Shown here piece after piece: positions 27,528 through 36,357 of a DNA stretch of 64,000 nucleotides. How positions within the stretch are numbered: position 1 is the stretch's first letter; the number at the start of each line of letters is the position of its first letter. The notes under the pieces are model-generated. The model saw only the letters and a list, made by a program, of their open reading frames with translations. It was not told where the DNA came from and did no database searches. The translations under genes were made by a program, and so were the position numbers. Origin of the DNA: Thermohalobaculum sp039821125 (GTDB lineage: Bacteria > Pseudomonadota > Alphaproteobacteria > Rhodobacterales > Rhodobacteraceae). The stretch lies in the NCBI GenBank assembly GCA_039821125.1, contig JBCBOR010000016.1, forward strand, positions 1-64,000. The letters run 5' to 3'.

Positions 27528-28049
27528 TCAGGCGTCCATCAACTCCCTCGGTTTGGCGAAATCGACGAACCGGGCAGACGCGTAGTCCAACTCGCCCCAA
27601 TCCTCGACATCGAGTTCCAGAACAGCCGCAGCGGCTGTCGGGAAATGCTCGTATGCCCGTTTGCACCGGCGACCCTCACGGCCGTCCGCAAGCTTGCGCG
27701 TGAAAGCCCCGAGACCGGGCTGATGCCCGACCAGCAGGACAGTGTCACAATCAGCTGGCAATTCGGCCAGCCGCTGTCGCATTGCTGCAGGAGAGGCGTG
27801 GTAGAGTTCTCGTTCGACAACCGGTTCGGGAAGATCCGGCAAGGCGTTTTTCAGACCGCTGATCGTTTGCGTCGTACGCTCTGACGACGAACACAACACC
27901 ACGTCGGGTCGATACTTCTTTGCTGCAAGCCAGGCGCCAATCACAGGTGCGGCAGCTTTACCGCGTTTGTTCAGCGGACGATCATGGTCGTCCAGATCTG
28001 GATTGTCCCAGCTCGACTTCGCATGTCGGAGGAGGATCACCTTTTTCAT
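27528..28049 (-). CDS. sixA: SixA-type histidine phosphatase
   Basis: 173 residues of the histidine phosphatase (phosphoglycerate-mutase-like) superfamily. The catalytic signature is LLRHAKSSW near the N-terminus (Arg8-His9). The second catalytic His is in LLVGHQPGLG, and the phosphate-pocket Arg is in SSSERTTQTI. SixA removes phosphate from phosphohistidine on HPt domains or PTS proteins; the family also contains broader phosphatases, so the target is open. It is a single gene convergent to the aap locus. Confidence 0.85.
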   Translation of the reverse strand: MKKVILLRHAKSSWDNPDLDDHDRPLNKRGKAAAPVIGAWLAAKKYRPDVVLCSSSERTTQTISGLKNALPDLPEPVVERELYHASPAAMRQRLAELPADCDTVLLVGHQPGLGAFTRKLADGREGRRCKRAYEHFPTAAAAVLELDVEDWGELDYASARFVDFAKPRELMDA

Positions 28050-28143
28050 GGAGTTGGAGTGCGCCTGTTCGCCGTCGATTCGTCAACGATCCGAAACACA
28101 TATCCACAGATTTGTCGTTTGCGCTGTGGGTAACGTATCGTCG

Positions 28144-28830
28144 TCAAGCGTTTGCGCTTAAAAAAGCGGCAATGTGGAAGGCTCGTTGGGACACCGGCAG
28201 ATCCAGTGTTGCGCCAGCCGGGCAAGCCCTGCGCACCAAGCACCCGTCCTTGCACGCACGGCCCGCGGCACTTTGGACGTGGGCGGTGCAGGCGGGCACG
28301 TTGTAGATCCCGTCTTTGAAGGCGTCGACCGGGCACGCGGTCAGGCAGGGCGCCGCGCACCCCGCACACGGGTCGGTGGGTTCGGTGTCCGGCAAATCGA
28401 TGCGAAGGCGCAACGCCAGTGCACCACGGTAAGACGCCCAGAGCCCACGATCCGGTGTGACCTGCATCGCGACAGGTGACGTTTTTGCCCCTTCACCTCG
28501 CACAGCCCAACGCTGAAAGGGTTGGTAGGGCGGCCCGCCGAACGGGAACAGAGCCTCGGCGTTGAACTGTTCGGCGAGCGCCCCGACAATGCGGGCAGAC
28601 CATCGATCCATCGGGTGGGGCGCTCCGTCTGCGGCTTCGGCGCTGGCCGAGAAAGCATCCCACATCTCCGGGCCTCCGGGCCCAAACAGGATCAGTGTCT
28701 CGCATCCCTCCGGCGGCAGGTCCTCCTCGCGTGGATGAAAGGCGCCAACGACCGCAAGCCCGTGTTTCCCGGCAGCGGTAGCAATCTCGGCGAGACCTGT
28801 CACCGTCTGAACGGAAACGCCAGAGACCAC
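28144..28830 (-). CDS. 4Fe-4S ferredoxin-type protein
   Basis: 228 residues. The N-terminal 140 residues have no clear catalytic motif (AVVGAFHPREEDLPPEGCETLILFGPGGPEMW). The C-terminal part contains an iron-sulfur motif CAGCAAPCLTACPVDAF and a second Cys cluster, CKDGCLVRRACPAGA, enough for one or two 4Fe-4S clusters. This arrangement resembles QueG-like or ferredoxin-domain proteins, but the cobalamin-binding part of QueG is not evident. The predicted GTG start overlaps the end of the sterol-desaturase gene by 31 bases, so a later start is possible. Confidence 0.7.
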   Translation of the reverse strand: MVSGVSVQTVTGLAEIATAAGKHGLAVVGAFHPREEDLPPEGCETLILFGPGGPEMWDAFSASAEAADGAPHPMDRWSARIVGALAEQFNAEALFPFGGPPYQPFQRWAVRGEGAKTSPVAMQVTPDRGLWASYRGALALRLRIDLPDTEPTDPCAGCAAPCLTACPVDAFKDGIYNVPACTAHVQSAAGRACKDGCLVRRACPAGATLDLPVSQRAFHIAAFLSANA

Positions 28831-29594
28831 ACGAAGCGTGATGGCGCCCCGTTCTGATGCGCGGCCAATCCGATCGCCATTCCCTCATGCCCGGCATCAG
28901 GTTGCGCAATGTATGTGCCAAACAACCGGTCCCAGATCGCAAGGTTGAACCCATAGTTTGCGTCATGCTCCTCGCGATGGATCGAGTGATGCACCCGATG
29001 CATATCGGGCGTCACGATTGCCAGCCGCAGCCAGCGGTCGACGCGCGCGGGCAGACGCACATTCGCATGATTGAACATGGCCGACCCGTTCAGGACGACC
29101 TCGAACAGGATCACCGCCACCACCGACGCGCCCAGTGCATAGACCAGCGCGATCTTGAACAGCATGCTCAGCGCAATCTCGATCGGGTGGAACCGGATCG
29201 CCGTGGTTACATCGAAATCCGGGTCGGCGTGGTGGACCCGGTGCAGCCGCCACAGCACGGGGACTTTGTGGCTGACGAGATGCTGAAACCAGATGGCGAA
29301 ATCCAGAACGACGAAGACAATCAGAACCTCGAGCCAGAATGGCCAGTCCAGCGCATTGAAAAGACCGAGTCCACCGGCCTCGGCATCCATCGCCGCCAGC
29401 ACGGCAGCCGCACCCAAAGCGGCTTTCATCAGCGCTGAGACAACCGAGTTGGTGATCGAGATCCCCCAATTCGTCAGCCACCGGCTGCCACGACCGTAAA
29501 GACGCACCCTGCGGGGGGCCAAAGCCTCCCACACTGCCATGGCAGCGAAGATCCCGAAGAACACGGCCAGCCTGATTGTCGTCTCGTCGCCCAT
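28800..29594 (-). CDS. Sterol desaturase/fatty-acid hydroxylase family protein
   Basis: About 264 residues with several membrane segments. The di-iron His motifs are HLVSH, HRVHH and HRVHHS, in the order and spacing of the fatty-acid hydroxylase family. Such enzymes hydroxylate or desaturate lipids in the inner membrane. I chose the start MGDETT at 29594; an upstream ATG at 29645 is in frame but adds a poorly conserved leader. The gene is divergent from the C45 hydrolase gene and overlaps the 4Fe-4S protein gene, which suggests one transcript; the iron-sulfur protein may supply electrons (inference). Confidence 0.85.
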   Translation of the reverse strand: MGDETTIRLAVFFGIFAAMAVWEALAPRRVRLYGRGSRWLTNWGISITNSVVSALMKAALGAAAVLAAMDAEAGGLGLFNALDWPFWLEVLIVFVVLDFAIWFQHLVSHKVPVLWRLHRVHHADPDFDVTTAIRFHPIEIALSMLFKIALVYALGASVVAVILFEVVLNGSAMFNHANVRLPARVDRWLRLAIVTPDMHRVHHSIHREEHDANYGFNLAIWDRLFGTYIAQPDAGHEGMAIGLAAHQNGAPSRFVWSLAFPFRR

Positions 29595-29806
29595 CGCACC
29601 TCTGCCTCTCAGTCCGACGATATGGAGCGCGCCCGACCGTTGCAAGGCGATGTCCGGTCACGTCCGCGATAGCTCTGCCCGCGTGCGATTGCCCACAGTC
29701 TCCCCGAAGTTGAGAATGTATAGTGAAATTCCTCTGTGATACGATCTCGGTTGACGCAAGGTCACGATATTCAAAGCATTTCGACTTTCGAGCGGTGGAG
29801 ACATTC

Positions 29807-31879
29807 ATGAGCATTTCTATCGGCGACCCCATTCGTCTGGATCATGGGCGGGCGGACAGCGAACTCCGATGGGCGACGATTGCTGGCAAGAAAGTCTTCA
29901 TCCTGCGCCAGAAAGGCAGCTTCGCCGATATCTCCTACGACCATGGATGCCTGCTGGCGAACGAGATCGAAGGCGGTGTCTTTCCCGAGATCATCGATAC
30001 GATCCAGACCGGAACGGATGTCTCCTCGGATGTCGGCGACTGGATCCTCTCGGCGGTCTATCGTCGGATGAGCGACGATGTGTTCGATGCCTGTTCAGGC
30101 GAGTTTCGCGCCGCCGTCAAAGCGCTTGGCGATGGCATGTTCGACACGCTCGACAATCCGAACTTCACGCCCGAGAACGTGCGCGATGCGCTGGTCGCAA
30201 TCGATGTTGGCAACCTCGGCGAGGGACTGTCGCGGCGCATGGCCAAGCCGCTGGCGCCGGAGGTGTCGGAGACAATCTTCTACGTGCTGGGCGCAGCACG
30301 GCGGTTCCGGCGTCACCAACCTGACCGGGTGGGCGATGCACTTGGCGACAAGACCGCACTTGGACACACGATGCAGCGGCTCTCCAGCCCAGCGCGGCGG
30401 GTCGGGTTCGGGTGTACCGCGACGGGCGCGGCGCCCGCGCTGACCCAAGATGGGCTTGGCCTGCACGCCCGAACCTTTGATGGGGCCTTCTTTTCCTGGA
30501 ACCGGTTCCCGGGACTTTTCCTGATCGATGAACGAGAGACGAATGCGTCCTGGCACCGCTATGCCGCCATCGGCACGGCGGGGCTGATCTATTCGGGCGG
30601 CATCTCGGGCATGAACGATGCGGGGATCGCCGCCTCGATCCACCAGATGTCGACAGCTCGCTACGACACCGGACGCCCAAGCCGCGGCTATGCAGTTGCA
30701 CCCTATCTCCAACAGCGGATCCTGCGTGAGGCTGGTTCGCTCGACGAGGCCGAGGACCTGCTGCGCAGCGCGAAACATTTCGCCTCGTGGACGATTGTTG
30801 TCAGCGATGCAAAGGCCGGGACATCTGCACGGTTCGAGATCAATGGCGGGACGCAGAAGGTCGCGCGCATGGATCTTGGCGATCATTTCGAACAGTCGAA
30901 CCACTTCATCGCGCCAGGCATGGCGGAACAGAATGACTGGTTCGAGGATGTGCATTTCACGCCGACCTTCGGCAAGTGGCTCGAGACCCGCGCCCGCATC
31001 TCGACAGTCAAGACTGCCTTCGCCAAAGGCCGCAATGCTGACCGGATCGGCACAGACTGGGCGATCGATCTTATGGCGAGCCATGGCGATGGCGCTCTCG
31101 ATGGGGCGCCGCGCAGCTTTGGCCGAACGATCTGCAAAGCCTATGGGCTGATGGGCAGCGTCGCCCGCGCCGATCCGGACCGGTCTCTTGCCGGGGATCA
31201 GCTCTGGATGAGCATCGGCGACCGCCTGCCGGGACCGCATGGGACCTTCGCCGGCTTCGCGATCGACTGGGAAGCGCTGTCCGTTGCCCCTGTCGCAGAC
31301 CGGCCCGTGCGCCACGCTGATACTGTCAGCAACGAGACCTCGTCTGCCCTGGCCGACTATGTTGCCGCGTTCGAGGCGACGGCCCGTCCGCGCAATCCCG
31401 CCGGCGGCTATCTCGGGCGTGATCCCGATGCGGCAGAGGAACGCGCGCTCCTCGAGAAGGCACTTGTGCTGGTCGATGGCGCCGCTCGCAAGGCCGAGGA
31501 TGCGGGCGAGACAGACGTGGCGCTCCGCTACGCGCGGGCACGGCTGTCCCATGCGCTTGGCAAATTCGACGATGCGGCCCGGGACTGGGACTTTCTGCGC
31601 GGCCTGTCCGGACGGCCAAGCTTCCCGTTGCATCCGTTCGAGGTGGCACTGATCCAGATCCTCTCGGCCGCGACGGATTTTTGCCGCGGCAATGAGGTCG
31701 AGGCCGCCGATGATCTTGCCGACGGCAAGGCCTCACTGGATGCGGTCCGCAAGATGTACTTCCCGCCTGGGACAAGACCTCATGCCGATCTGGACACCTG
31801 GCAGACAGTCATCGAGGCGTTGGAAGACAAGGGCGCCGCAGCCGATCTTCCAGAATTCGAATTCGTGACCGTTGAGTGA
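29807..31879 (+). CDS. C45-family autoproteolytic acyltransferase/hydrolase (Ntn hydrolase)
   Basis: About 690 residues. The probable nucleophile is Cys203 in FGCTATGA, with the following HARTFDGAFFSW and GLIYSGGISGMNDAGIAAS segments that form the core of the penicillin acyltransferase-like (C45) family. In that family the precursor cleaves itself so that Cys becomes the new N-terminal residue. The N-terminal half carries the GSFADISYDHGCLLANE segment common to the family. The C-terminal 150 residues look helical, possibly TPR-like. The start is chosen for GGAG before 29807; an ORF start at 29723 is unsupported. The substrate is unknown; acyl amides are typical. Confidence 0.78.
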   Translation: MSISIGDPIRLDHGRADSELRWATIAGKKVFILRQKGSFADISYDHGCLLANEIEGGVFPEIIDTIQTGTDVSSDVGDWILSAVYRRMSDDVFDACSGEFRAAVKALGDGMFDTLDNPNFTPENVRDALVAIDVGNLGEGLSRRMAKPLAPEVSETIFYVLGAARRFRRHQPDRVGDALGDKTALGHTMQRLSSPARRVGFGCTATGAAPALTQDGLGLHARTFDGAFFSWNRFPGLFLIDERETNASWHRYAAIGTAGLIYSGGISGMNDAGIAASIHQMSTARYDTGRPSRGYAVAPYLQQRILREAGSLDEAEDLLRSAKHFASWTIVVSDAKAGTSARFEINGGTQKVARMDLGDHFEQSNHFIAPGMAEQNDWFEDVHFTPTFGKWLETRARISTVKTAFAKGRNADRIGTDWAIDLMASHGDGALDGAPRSFGRTICKAYGLMGSVARADPDRSLAGDQLWMSIGDRLPGPHGTFAGFAIDWEALSVAPVADRPVRHADTVSNETSSALADYVAAFEATARPRNPAGGYLGRDPDAAEERALLEKALVLVDGAARKAEDAGETDVALRYARARLSHALGKFDDAARDWDFLRGLSGRPSFPLHPFEVALIQILSAATDFCRGNEVEAADDLADGKASLDAVRKMYFPPGTRPHADLDTWQTVIEALEDKGAAADLPEFEFVTVE

Positions 31880-31927
31880 ACGATTGTACGTCACGGCTCC
31901 ATCCTGCCGGGTTTCGCACAACGCCTC

Positions 31928-31950
31928 GTAGGGTGCGTCCGTGACGCACC
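31928..31950 (-). repeat. GTAG-footed REP-like hairpin, copy 1
   Basis: First of seven copies of an element consisting of arms GGGTGCGTC and GACGCACCC around a three-base loop, with GTAG (CTAC on the other strand) at one foot. This copy lies in the short convergent gap between the C45 hydrolase and the DUF1989 gene. A GTAG-footed short hairpin is the pattern of REP sequences recognised by RAYT transposases. No RAYT gene is in the window. Confidence 0.85.
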
Positions 31951-31962
31951 GCTCTTGCAAGA

Positions 31963-32553
31963 TCAATCCAGGATCTCGAAGTGGCACTCCACCGTCTTGC
32001 CCGCATTGACCGGAAGGATGTCCTGCGGGCAGCACGACATGGCACAAATACAATCCATCTCTGCCCGCAACACGACATAGTCGCCGGGTTTTGAGACCGG
32101 CGGACACCAACCGGTTCGCCCTTCGCCGTCCAAAGGGATGTTCATCCAGAGATTAAGCGGGCTTGGCACCTCGTGCGGCCCCGCACCGATCTCGGCCATG
32201 ACAGCGCGCAGATTGTCCGTGCAGTTGTCATGGTACTCGGTACAGCCGAGCAGGCCGTAACGCTCGTTATCGCACGAGGCCATCAGCGTGTCGTGGATGC
32301 CGGGCGAGGTATCCTCGGCAAAATGCAGGATCGGTCGGCGCTTGTTGGTCACAAGATCATGCCCGGCCCGGGGAAAGATCGTCTCGATCGTCGCGCGCAG
32401 ATGCTCCATTGACAACACCTCGCCGGTATCGGGATCAGCGAAGGCCCAGAAGTCCACGACCTGGTGCCCATGCGTGTTGATGATCTTGATCGACTGGCCT
32501 TTGGCGAGCCGAACCGCGCGTCCGCCCCGCGCCGGAATTTCCTCGATCGACAT
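31963..32553 (-). CDS. DUF1989 (urea carboxylase-associated-like) protein
   Basis: About 196 residues. Conserved features are IINTHGHQVVDFWAF near residue 25, SMEHLRATI, the LLGCTEYHDNCTDNL segment and the C-terminal CICAMSCCPQDILPVN with four Cys. These are typical of DUF1989 proteins, some of which are linked to urea carboxylase or carbamate handling. Here there is no urea gene nearby. The start at 32553 has GGGGAGGGAG before it; an upstream ATG at 32589 is less likely. Confidence 0.85.
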   Translation of the reverse strand: MSIEEIPARGGRAVRLAKGQSIKIINTHGHQVVDFWAFADPDTGEVLSMEHLRATIETIFPRAGHDLVTNKRRPILHFAEDTSPGIHDTLMASCDNERYGLLGCTEYHDNCTDNLRAVMAEIGAGPHEVPSPLNLWMNIPLDGEGRTGWCPPVSKPGDYVVLRAEMDCICAMSCCPQDILPVNAGKTVECHFEILD

Positions 32554-32706
32554 TCTCTCCCTCCCCTCATCCACTTGAAAGCTCGGCACAATAAGGTCTC
32601 TCGCGGTTCGCGACAGACCTCACGATCCACAGCCATAGCGGGCATTCAATGCACCCACATCCGGTGGTACACTTCTGGCGGTGAACTGTATACGGAGGCA
32701 AAGGTC

Positions 32707-33567
32707 ATGGCATTGACTGGACCGAGCCAGACCGCGATCCGCTGCGCCCGAGCACGGGCCTGTCACATGATCGTGGATGCGAAGCCCTGGATCTACGAAG
32801 ACCACATCGCAGGCAAGTTCGTCGATATCGATCGACAGATCGCCGAGGGCTACGACCTAGAGGAGGTCAAGAAACCTCACATAACCCAAACACGGGCTGT
32901 GATGGCGATACGCGAGCGATATGGCGAGGACGCGCTGGACGAAGCAGTCGAACGCGGCGCAACCCAGTAAGTCGTTCTCGGCGCCGGTCTGAACGGGTTC
33001 GCGTACAATGGGTCAGAGCTGTCGAAAAAAGTACGCATCTTCGAAGTTGATCACCCGGCAACGCAGTCATGGAAGCGGGAGCGCCTGGCGGAGATCGGCG
33101 TCCCAGTTCCCGAAAATGTCAGTTTTGTACCGGTTGATTTCGAAAGCGACATCCTGAGTGAACGTCTTATTGCGGACGGGTTCGATTCATCCTCGCCCGC
33201 CGTTTTCACATGGACCGGGGTCACGCAGTACATCGATGATGAGGGAACCAACAGTACCCTCAGCGAGATCCTGAAACTGTCGTGCCCGGGCAGCGCGTTG
33301 TCGATCCAGATCATTCTGCCAAAGCACGCCGTTGGGCAAAAAGACCGGGATGCGATCGATTTCTTCATGCGGATGTCTGCGGATCTGGGTGAGCCGTGGA
33401 TCAACGCGCAGGATCCAGAGGAGTTTCCAGAGCGCCTGCGCAAGATGGGTTTTAATGATGTCGAGCTGATGACATCCACAGATGCGGTCGCACGCTACAC
33501 ACCTGTACGGACCGACGATCTGCGCATGGGCGGGTACTGCGCGATGGTGAAGGGGCTGATCGGCTAA
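32707..33567 (+). pseudogene. SAM-dependent methyltransferase gene with an in-frame stop
   Basis: The frame reads as a leucine-carboxyl-methyltransferase-like (PPM1/Tcmp) class I methyltransferase. The first part ends AVERGATQ, then a TAA at 32968-32970, and the same frame resumes at once with VVLGAGLNGFAYNG, the SAM-binding motif I, followed by RIFEVDHPATQ, FTWTGVTQYIDDEG and a C-terminal end. Family members usually have an aromatic residue at this place, so a Tyr codon (TAC or TAT) changed to TAA is the simplest explanation. There is no frameshift. It is either a recent nonsense mutation or a sequencing error. The final four bases overlap the convergent serine hydrolase gene. Confidence 0.85.
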
Positions 33568-34628
33568 CGGTCAAGGTCCTGCATGACGGCTGCCGCAAAG
33601 CCCTCAAAAGCGTCGCGCTCGATCCAGCGCACGACGGCGACGAGGTCCAGTGTCGGGTCGACCCAGATCATGTTGCGCCCGACGCCGAGCGCAAAATAGC
33701 TGCTCTCAGGTGCCGCGGCGCAGTGCGCGCGCCCGGTGTTGAGCCACCACAACAGGCCATAGCTGGAGTTCAGATCGCACGGCGTCAGGCAGTGATCGAT
33801 CCACGCCTCGGACAGGATCTGCCGCCCATCCCAGCGGCCACGTTGCAGCATCAACTGCCCGACCCGTGCGTGATCCGTTGTCGGGATCATCAGCCCGCCG
33901 CCCCAATGCGCCCCGCCAGAGACGGATTGCATGCGCCGCCCGTCGATCTCGACCCACGAATTCTCGTATCCATGCCATTCCCACAGGTCCGACGCGCCGA
34001 TCGGGTCCATGATCCGCTCGCGCAGCACCTCGGGCAGCGGACGGCCCAGGATCTGCATCAACGCATAGGCCAGAACGTTGACCCGGATGTCGTTGTACTC
34101 CCAGAAGCTACCCGGCACGCTCAGGTCCCGGTGCGTCCCCTTCAGCGAAACCGCCCCAGGCGCTGTCCCAAGTTGACGATGACGGTCGATCCGGTCGGCC
34201 TTGCCCCAGAGCGTGCCTTCCCACTCAGACGTCTGCTGCAACAGATGCCGCCACGTGATCCCCTGGTTCTGCGGCGCATCGAACAGATCCGGCACCTGAT
34301 CACGCACCAGCCCGTCCAGCGTCATCAGCCCATCGTCGAACGCGATCCCGGCGACCAGCGCGAGATAGCTCTTGGTCACCGAGAACGTCATATCAGGCGC
34401 GTCCATCGGGCCCCATGACGCCACAACCTCCCCACCGATCATGATCATACCGGACGGATCACCGCGCGGGCGCACAGGCCCGATGATCTCACCATCCGGC
34501 AAAGGCTCGGAAAAATGCCCGCCTGCCAGCGCTGCCCCGATATCGCGGTTCATGCTGGATTCGTGCGCCAATGCGAATGCCACGGCGCGATCAAACCGCC
34601 CGTTCCGCCCCGGTGCGCCTGTCGTCAT
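33564..34628 (-). CDS. Beta-lactamase-family serine hydrolase
   Basis: 354 residues of the class C/esterase type. The catalytic SxxK is SVTK (in TFSVTKSYLALVAG), and the conserved Tyr motif appears as EYNDIRVN. Family members include D-aminopeptidases, esterases and PBP-like proteins; no signal peptide is visible, which favours a cytoplasmic esterase. The gene overlaps the end of the methyltransferase pseudogene by four bases and is divergent from the aldehyde dehydrogenase gene. Confidence 0.85.
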   Translation of the reverse strand: MTTGAPGRNGRFDRAVAFALAHESSMNRDIGAALAGGHFSEPLPDGEIIGPVRPRGDPSGMIMIGGEVVASWGPMDAPDMTFSVTKSYLALVAGIAFDDGLMTLDGLVRDQVPDLFDAPQNQGITWRHLLQQTSEWEGTLWGKADRIDRHRQLGTAPGAVSLKGTHRDLSVPGSFWEYNDIRVNVLAYALMQILGRPLPEVLRERIMDPIGASDLWEWHGYENSWVEIDGRRMQSVSGGAHWGGGLMIPTTDHARVGQLMLQRGRWDGRQILSEAWIDHCLTPCDLNSSYGLLWWLNTGRAHCAAAPESSYFALGVGRNMIWVDPTLDLVAVVRWIERDAFEGFAAAVMQDLDR

Positions 34629-34775
34629 CGGCTCTACCCACCCGCCCTGTCATCAGCCTCGTGATCCGTCAGTGGTAGACACCGCGCGACAAATGCTCCA
34701 GTGGTAATGCCAGTTATCCACCCAGAGATACATCCGACAGCGATCGGCATCAGCGACATCAGAGGAGACGCCAAC

Positions 34776-36212
34776 ATGGGCTATGAGAAACTCGATCTGT
34801 TGATCAACGGCCAGTTCCGTCAGGGCAGCGACGGTGCTGCCGAGGACGTGCTGAACCCAGCGACCGAAGAAGTGATCGGTCAGGTCCCGCACGCTTCGGC
34901 CGCCGATGTCGACGAGGCTCTGGATGCCGCGGATGCGGGATTCAAGACATGGAAAGCAATGACCCCGCTGGCGCGCCAGGCGATCATCAACAAGGCCTGC
35001 GATATCCTGACGGCAGACATCGACCGGATCTCGGCCAATCTGACAGCCGAGATGGGCAAGCCTGTCGGTGAATCCAAGATCGAGATGCAGGTCGGCATCG
35101 ACATCCTGCGCTGGTACGGCGAGGAAGGCAAACGCGCCTATGGCCGGATCATCCCGCCGCGCATACCCGGCGCGCGCCAGATGGTGATGAAGGAGCCAGT
35201 GGGTGTGGCCAGCGCGTTCGTCGCCTGGAACTTCCCGTGTGTGAACGTCGTGCGCAAAGTGGGCGGCGCCCTGGCCGCCGGATGCTCACTGATCATCAAA
35301 CCGTCCGAGGAAACCCCTGCGACCGCCGTCGCCATCGCCCGAGCGTTTCAGGAGGCAGGCCTGCCCGACGGCGTGCTGAACATGGTCTTCGGCGTGCCGG
35401 ACACGGTCTCGCGCCACGTGCTGGGCGATGCACGCGTGCGCAAGCTGTCGTTCACGGGCTCGGTCCCGGTCGGCAAGCACCTGCAAAAGCTGGCCGCGGA
35501 CAACCTGATCCGCTGTACGATGGAACTGGGCGGGCACTCACCGGTCATCGTGTTCGACGATGCCGATGTCGACCGGGCGATCAAGGTCATCGGCTCGAAC
35601 AAGTTCCGCAACGCAGGCCAGGTCTGCATCTCGCCGACCCGGTTCTACGTGCAGGAGAATGTCTATTCCAAGTTCGTCGATGGCTTTGCCGAGGTCGCCA
35701 AAGGCGTGAAGGTCGGCAACGGCATGGACGACGGCGTGCAGATGGGACCGCTGGTCGCAGAACGCCGCCTGCCGATCATGGAGGGCTGGGTCTCGGACGC
35801 GAAGGATCACGGCGCGACCGTTAAAGCTGGCGGCAATCGCATGGGCAACCAAGGCTATTTCTGGGAGCCGACGGTGCTGGCCGATGTGCCGGAAGACGCC
35901 AAGATCATGTCCGAGGAGCCGTTCGGTCCCGTCGCCCCCGTCAGCCCGTTCAAGACAACGGACGAAGTGCTGGAGAAGGCGAACAAGCTCGCCTTCGGTC
36001 TGGCGTCCTATGTTTTCACCCAGGACGGGGCCAAGGCCAAGGCGATGGAGAGCGAGATCAACGCAGGTCTCGTCGGCGTGAACCACCCGATGGTCTCGAT
36101 GCCCGAGACGCCGTTCGGCGGGGTCAACGAATCCGGCTATGGGTCCGAGGGCGGCATCGAGGGGCTGGAAGCCTTCATGCGCACCAAGTTCGTGACCGAG
36201 ACCGGCGTCTGA
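34776..36212 (+). CDS. NAD(P)-dependent aldehyde dehydrogenase
   Basis: 478 residues of the aldehyde dehydrogenase superfamily. Catalytic features are the Glu motif MELGGHSP, the Cys in FRNAGQVCISPTRF, the cofactor-binding NFP segment (AWNFPCVNVVRKVGGALAAG) and the C-terminal PFGGVNESGYGSEGG motif. It is close to succinate-semialdehyde dehydrogenases but the substrate is not fixed by the sequence. AGAGGAGACG precedes the chosen start at 34776; an upstream in-frame ATG is not supported. A terminator follows. Confidence 0.9.
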   Translation: MGYEKLDLLINGQFRQGSDGAAEDVLNPATEEVIGQVPHASAADVDEALDAADAGFKTWKAMTPLARQAIINKACDILTADIDRISANLTAEMGKPVGESKIEMQVGIDILRWYGEEGKRAYGRIIPPRIPGARQMVMKEPVGVASAFVAWNFPCVNVVRKVGGALAAGCSLIIKPSEETPATAVAIARAFQEAGLPDGVLNMVFGVPDTVSRHVLGDARVRKLSFTGSVPVGKHLQKLAADNLIRCTMELGGHSPVIVFDDADVDRAIKVIGSNKFRNAGQVCISPTRFYVQENVYSKFVDGFAEVAKGVKVGNGMDDGVQMGPLVAERRLPIMEGWVSDAKDHGATVKAGGNRMGNQGYFWEPTVLADVPEDAKIMSEEPFGPVAPVSPFKTTDEVLEKANKLAFGLASYVFTQDGAKAKAMESEINAGLVGVNHPMVSMPETPFGGVNESGYGSEGGIEGLEAFMRTKFVTETGV

Positions 36213-36232
36213 CAACGCGATCCACATCGATC

Positions 36233-36262
36233 TCCTCCGGTCGGCATCGGTCGGAGGATTTT
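36233..36262 (+). terminator. Rho-independent terminator after the aldehyde dehydrogenase gene
   Basis: TCCTCCG (36233-36239) pairs with CGGAGGA (36252-36258), followed by TTTT. It separates the aldehyde dehydrogenase gene from ahcY. Confidence 0.85.
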
Positions 36263-36301
36263 GCCTAAAAGTTGCGCCAAAGCGCGCATGGACGGCGTGA
36301 G

Positions 36302-36322
36302 CGCGGGCTGATATAGCCCGCG
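36302..36322 (+). promoter_or_regulatory. Hairpin in the ahcY leader
   Basis: CGCGGGCT pairs with AGCCCGCG around the loop GATAT, about 25 bases before the ahcY ribosome binding site. It does not match the SAH or SAM/SAH riboswitch patterns that I know. Its role is unclear; it may simply overlap the promoter. Confidence 0.35.
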
Positions 36323-36357
36323 GCCAATCGTTGTATTCCCGCCCACGAGGAGCCCCC

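Noticed and set aside
32968..32970. Reading the in-frame stop as selenocysteine or pyrrolysine
   Set aside because: The codon is TAA; selenocysteine uses TGA and pyrrolysine TAG.
36263..36357. SAH or SAM/SAH riboswitch in the ahcY leader
   Set aside because: Only one simple hairpin is visible, and I cannot match the conserved core of either class.
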